64,000 nt of DNA, from positions 62,001-126,000 of the forward strand of contig NMRA01000063.1 of the NCBI GenBank assembly GCA_002633005.1. The letters are read 5' to 3'. This document shows, in pieces, positions 1 to 64,000 of this stretch. Both the position numbers and the translations under genes were made by a program. Positions within the stretch are counted from its first letter, which is position 1; each line of letters begins with the position of its first letter. This DNA comes from Phoronis australis. Its lineage: Eukaryota > Phoronida > Phoronidae. The notes beneath the pieces were generated by a model that was not told where the DNA came from, searched no databases, and saw only the letters and a program-made list of their open reading frames with translations.

Positions 1-796
1 GGTCACACTTGCCTGTTTAGCAGTCTCTGTAAGGAGTAGTCAAACTTTCCTCCAAACGTTACAGAGTATATATCTTGTTTCAGAGAACGGGATGGAAAAG
101 TCTTTTTTAGCATCTGTTAATAGACCAAAACCAGGTTTGGTATCCTATTAACACACAATATGTGAAATAAGTGAAATTCTATTTTGTCAAATTTTCCCAC
201 AAATAAAAAGATTAAGAAAAGTTTTAGTCTACTACTAGCAAGGTAGGTATGGTGTAGATGTCATATAACAATTTTTGGTGAATTTTCTATTATTTGCAGT
301 AATCAACCTTTGAAAAATGGAAAAAAGACAATTTTGAAAATTATTTTTGTCAAACACAAGTGAAGAATTATCATACTACGGTTTGCATTATTTTTGTACC
401 AATCCTTTTAAGATACCAAAACTTTTCTGTTCCTCTGATCACCATAGGAAAATCATACAGGGTCACTTAAAGGGGTGCAGCATTTTGAGGCTCAGTTTTC
501 TCCACAAAATAATGGGCATCAGATTGGTTCTCAAAATCCAGGACCTCTATCACCCCGACATATATTGCATACAAACTAAGCAGTATTCCTCAGACTCGGT
601 AAGAAGTCTAGCAATGGGCAAACATAACTCTGTTCTGCCTCCATCAACGATGTTGAAACACAGTACCAAGCTTATGGGTACTCTCCTTATTTTGCACAAT
701 TTTCAAAGGCCGATTACCTTGCTGCAAATAACAGAAACATTTCCAAATGCTGTTTTATTGCATCAACTCTAGTTGTTTTACTTCAGGTATTCAATG
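1..796. other. No gene recognised
   Basis: AT-rich upstream DNA. An open frame at 347..772 (141 codons) has no recognisable motif and no supporting context. I see no exon, RNA gene or mobile element. Confidence 0.6.
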
Positions 797-1080
797 TTGG
801 CTTCAGTTCCGTTCAATGTATGCAACTCATTTTTTGGCTTCAGTTCCGTTCAATGTATGCAAATCATTTTTTGGCTTCAGTTCCATTCAATGTACGCAAA
901 CCATTTTTTGGCTTCAGTTCCATTCAACGAATGCAAACCATTTTTTGGCTTCAGTTACATTCAATCTATGCATACCATTTTTTTGGCTTCAGTTCCATTA
1001 AATGGATGCATACTCCAGTTTTTGGCTTCAGTTCCATTAAATGTATGCATACCAGTTTTTTGGCTTCAGTTCCATTCATT
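797..1080. repeat. Minisatellite, 39-bp unit, about 7-8 copies
   Basis: Unit of the form ttttttggcttcagttccat followed by tcaatgtatgcaaaccat, repeated with scattered substitutions. Because 39 is a multiple of three, several frames stay open, but they are not genes. A separate 37-bp direct duplication follows at 1184..1257. Confidence 0.9.
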
Positions 1081-1183
1081 ATGCGTGTCGGATGTTTTGA
1101 CAACACCCCAGCAGCTTTCCGGTAGGCGTTGTATTTATGCATCTGACGGGTGACATTCTTCTCATAGTTAGCCAATTCTAAAA

Positions 1184-1257
1184 TTGATACAGGATAGATT
1201 GTACATACCACCCAGTCCTTGATACAGAATAGATTGTACAAACCACCCAGTCCTTGG
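1184..1257. repeat. Two-copy 37-bp tandem duplication
   Basis: ttgatacagratagattgta followed by cataccacccagtcc occurs twice in a row with few changes. Confidence 0.85.
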
Positions 1258-1968
1258 TCAGCAAAAATACATCAATTTACAGATTATTAGAATAACAAGG
1301 CTGGAAGATATGTATGATGTTCAAGCTGATTGTAATTTTATTTAATATGGCAATGTACAATAACGGGATGGAAACAATTCCTGAAGCAGACTGCTACAAT
1401 CCCAAAACTTCAGTCCTGGACCACCCAACATAAACCATCAGGACAAATTCACAGACCCGCACATTTAACAATACAAATGCACCGAAAATGCCCCTAACCC
1501 AGAAACCAAACTACAGTCCCTGGGATCAGAATCCATGGCCGCACATCTAGTCCGAAGCTGCATTGAGAAGATTTCGGCACATCACAATTCCACTGGTTTT
1601 AGGATGAATGAACCTCCCGACTGGAAGATTTTGCTTTCTTATATCTGGAGATCAATTATTGTTATCCTAAAAAAATTAAACCAAAGACGGATTTTGGAAT
1701 CCCCCTACATACATGACCAAAAGATAAAAATGCCGTGGGCACACTGATAAAATGGCCTAATGGTATATTGGTTAATGGTAACTTTTGGTTGCAAAAGATA
1801 TTTTTAAAAGGATCTCGGAGGTTTCTTGCATCTTGTTTGATTGTATTTCAGCGGAGAAAAGGAAATCAAGTTTGTCAAAAAGAATCTGTCAATAGTGCTG
1901 TAAAGTGAAAGTGATACCAGCTCACCAGGGTACCAGTAAACATGGTTGGCTACTTTGGAACAAAACTG
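1258..1968. other. No gene recognised
   Basis: Single-copy-looking AT-rich DNA. The open frame 1535..1747 shows no domain. Confidence 0.5.
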
Positions 1969-2066
1969 TGTGTGTGTGTGTGTGTGCCTGTGTGTGTGTG
2001 TGCCTCTGTGTGTGTGTGCCTGTGTCTGTGTGTGCCTGTGTCTGTGTGTGCCTGTGTGTGTGTGTG
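1969..2066. repeat. (TG)n / cctgtgtg microsatellite
   Basis: About 100 bp of TG dinucleotides interrupted by CC at near-regular steps. Confidence 0.9.
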
Positions 2067-2112
2067 ATTTACCAAGCAGCTACCTGTATGTCGACCATAG
2101 TCTCTATACAGC

Positions 2113-2712
2113 TGGGTATGACACTTCGGACTAGAAATTCCACGGGTGCTTTACTTTAGCAGTCCATAGCAAACACAAAACTCAATAAATTTACACGAAA
2201 CAGAGGTTCAACAAACCATGAAGAATTATTGTTTCTCCCAATACCATTCACAATGTCCTGTTCCGGCGACTTCGTAAGAAATTCGCAGTCAAAGAACAAA
2301 AATGTTCACAAAAAGCCCCCACACACTTTCATCGTGGGCCGCTCGAGGTCAAGGACGGTATAGAAATTGCCGGTTTGTCGCGTAAAGTCACGATGTCGAT
2401 AATTAGACACTTAGCCGCCAGTAGAAAAACTATTGAGTACTTCCGTAACTCACCGGCAATTTCCGTACCGTCCTTGATCTCGAGCGGCCCACGATGAAAG
2501 TGTGTGTGGGCTTTTTGTGAACATTTTTGTAATTTGACTGCGAATTTCTTACGAAGTCGCCGGAACAGGACACCGTGAATGGTATTGGGAGAAAGAACAA
2601 ATCTTCATGGTTTGTCGAACCTCTGTTTTGTGTAAATTTGTTGAGTTTTATATTTGCTATGGACGGCTGAAGTGAAGCACCCGAGGAATTTCTAGTCGGG
2701 AGTGTCATACCT
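2113..2712. mobile_element. 0.6-kb foldback (long inverted repeat)
   Basis: The left arm (about 2113..2376) is the reverse complement of the right arm (about 2453..2712), with few mismatches over some 260 bp and a loop of about 76 bp. Matching landmarks are ggtatgacact against agtgtcatacc at the tips and gggccgctcgaggtcaagga against tccttgatctcgagcggccc inside. The minus-strand open frame 2430..2792 runs through the right arm. It shows no known domain. The structure suits a foldback/MITE element or an inverted duplication. Confidence 0.8.
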
Positions 2713-2758
2713 TGTAGTATTATAACGCCTGTGGCTACACTAACACTACAGTCAAGTG

Positions 2759-3558
2759 ACCTAATTATCGGACGTTTTGGCACATTTTGCATTATATTTA
2801 AATGAAAATACTACGGCTTGTTGTAAATTATTTGCTGAAATAAAGATTTACCTTCACAGAATTGTTCTGTTACTATATCTTATCACTGAAAGCCACATTT
2901 GTGTTTCGACTGATCTTCAAAAAACACAACAACCAAACCTTCGGAGAACCTAAATATCGGACACCATGTTTCTCCATACGCCACACCGCGGAAAACTGAC
3001 TAACCATGTAATGGCCGCGGGCACCTTGTCGCCAAGTTTCAGCTCGAGTGTTTTGACATATATGCTGCTAGAACCCAGGTCCATTCGCAACAAAAAATCC
3101 ATAAAATGAAATCTGATGACGGCGCCAAGTCGTTTCGATGAATTAGTGCAGACGACTAAAGCACGTGCAAACTCACTGCAGTTTTTAGTATCACTTAGGC
3201 TTCTTGATATGACACCCGCACGTGCGCGGTCAGGGTTTGACTTGAGTTTAAAAACAAACGAAAAAATGGAACAGTGACATATTGTCAGTTCAATGAGATA
3301 GTGTCATTGTGGAAAAAGATTTTATTTTCAACTTTTATAACCGATTTATGCGATCGTCCATTTTAGGCCGACTTGGGGGTCTAAATTGCACCCTCTCTCG
3401 GTGAAATCAAAACGAGGCAACGCTGTAAAAAACGAGATGGTGCCGAACATTGAATGCATTACAACGGAACAAAAATTGGTGTCATTTAATTCTCAGATTA
3501 TGCTTCAAGTAAGATTCTATGAAATGTCCGATATTTAGGTTCCGTCCGATAATTAGGT
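2759..3558. repeat. Nested inverted 15-bp motifs, possible element ends
   Basis: acctaattatcggac (2759..2773) has its exact reverse complement at 3544..3558. The variant acctaaatatcggac (2948..2962) has its exact reverse complement at 3526..3540. The outer and inner pairs each match only their own partner. The interval also contains two GCACGTGC palindromes (3161..3168, 3218..3225), which are E-box/HIF-type sites. No coding capacity seen. Confidence 0.6.
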
Positions 3559-3559
3559 A

Positions 3560-4101
3560 CACTAAGTGTAAGTCTAAGCAACAGAAGCAAGAACAAAAGA
3601 CATTTGTTTCGTCTTCAGTATCGTGAACAAAAATGAAATTAACCATGATATTAATGCAGCTTTTGATTACCTACCCAGTAAAAATTCACAAAAATCAGAA
3701 TTGACATTCTCAGACGTTGGAGCTTTTCTTTTGCTCATTTTGTAAACAAAAGGATAGTTAAAGGGACACCAAAATATTTCAAAATGGCGCTTTAAATTAC
3801 CCACAATGCACATTGCTGCAACAGTTTTATGCAAATATTGAAACTATGGAGAAGTTTTGTGTAACAATTCAATATACTTACGAATTTATCAGTAAAATTC
3901 ACACATATAACGCAACATATACATATGTATGACTGAAGAAATGAATTGGGAATGCTGACCCGGATATGACGTTAACCTTGTGAGGTCAAGCGAGTAGCGG
4001 GACTCTATATAAAAATTTTATACGACGTGTCAAGATCTTTCGTCGTTTTTTAGTGTGGAAGGATAATTTTTTCTTGTTAATTTATTGTCTTTGTTGCTAG
4101 A
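3560..4101 (+). promoter_or_regulatory. Probable GFPT core promoter and 5' UTR
   Basis: A TATA box (tatataaaaa, 4006..4015) lies 87 bp before the ATG, which predicts transcription start near 4037 and a 5' UTR of about 65 nt. Upstream are a TGACGTTA CRE/ATF-like site (3967..3974) and a YY1-like AAAATGGCGC (3781..3790). GACGTGTC with an ACGTG core (4024..4031) lies just before the predicted start. Mammalian GFPT1 is induced through ATF4 and spliced XBP1; whether these sites do the same here is inference. The start site was not measured. Confidence 0.5.
4006..4015 (+). promoter_or_regulatory. TATA box of GFPT
   Basis: The sequence tatataaaaa is the only good TATA match close to the start codon, at a spacing compatible with a short leader. 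Confidence 0.55.
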
Positions 4102-63629
<59,528 letters not shown>

Positions 63630-64000
63630 GTATGTACTCTTTTGGTTTTGATGGAAAGTGTGACCTTTTCACAGGTTAAATACTTTTGCATTAGAATGAT
63701 TGAAGCTCCAGCCAAAAGTCAAGGCTTGGAATTTTCCACGGAATTTCCGCTTTTTTCGTTTAGTCCCTCCGCGTATTTTCGTTATATTTCCGCGGAAAAA
63801 AAATCAGATTTGCCATAAAATTATCGCGGCAAATTGGTTTCTCACCGCGGCGTTGCCGACGGCTCGAAAAGCAGAAACTGCTCTTTATGTTTCGGAGGAA
63901 CGAAAATTGTAATTGCGGATCACAGGCGCTCGAATTTCCCGGTGACTCGTAACCATATACAAGAAACATGCTGTCTTAATAGTGAGTGATGTCAGTGGCA

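Noticed and set aside
773-1153. Overlapping Phe/Cys-rich frames at 747..1153
   Set aside because: Shadow frames of the 39-bp minisatellite.

Overview
The window is animal (metazoan) nuclear DNA. It holds one recognisable host gene, on the + strand: glutamine:fructose-6-phosphate amidotransferase (GFPT/GFAT), the entry enzyme of the hexosamine pathway. Thirteen coding exons (4102..63629) splice without a frame break into 558 residues, and the gene runs off the right edge with roughly 120 C-terminal residues missing. The introns are large and full of transposable elements. The domestic-looking promoter, canonical GT-AG introns, THAP-type zinc finger remnant, tRNA-like SINE fragment and GFPT sequence point to a bilaterian, probably a marine invertebrate such as a non-vertebrate deuterostome. 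I cannot fix the species from sequence alone.

Layout. 1..4101 is upstream DNA: a 39-bp minisatellite, a 0.6-kb foldback, nested inverted motifs and a short TATA promoter. 4102..4108 is a seven-base coding exon (Met, Cys and one base) followed by a 33.6-kb intron 1. That intron is a transposon graveyard: TA-flanked elements A (10107..11534) and B (15547..18651, itself carrying two insertions), two adjacent copies of family C (25114..27360 and 27387..29460), MITEs, a foldback whose end has been tandemly amplified, a 19-copy 82-bp satellite, and a broken THAP domain. Exons 2 to 7 lie at 37694..42315. Intron 7 (11.9 kb) is mostly family D. Exons 8 to 13 lie at 54241..63629, with a different minisatellite in several introns.

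The most unusual signal is family D (16572..17809 and about 42869..51612). It is built from degenerate units of about 145 bp, starts with a 28-nt hairpin, ends in a conserved GC-rich tail, is flanked by TTA, and inserts into its own units. Its units carry sites fitting the bilaterian CTCF core consensus CCASYAGRKGGCRS. I find at least nine full matches, all on the minus strand. This would be a polarised, transposon-borne array of insulator-like sites inside a metabolic gene.

No bacterial, phage, CRISPR, rRNA or intact transposase gene was found. Nearly all other open frames are chance frames in repeats.
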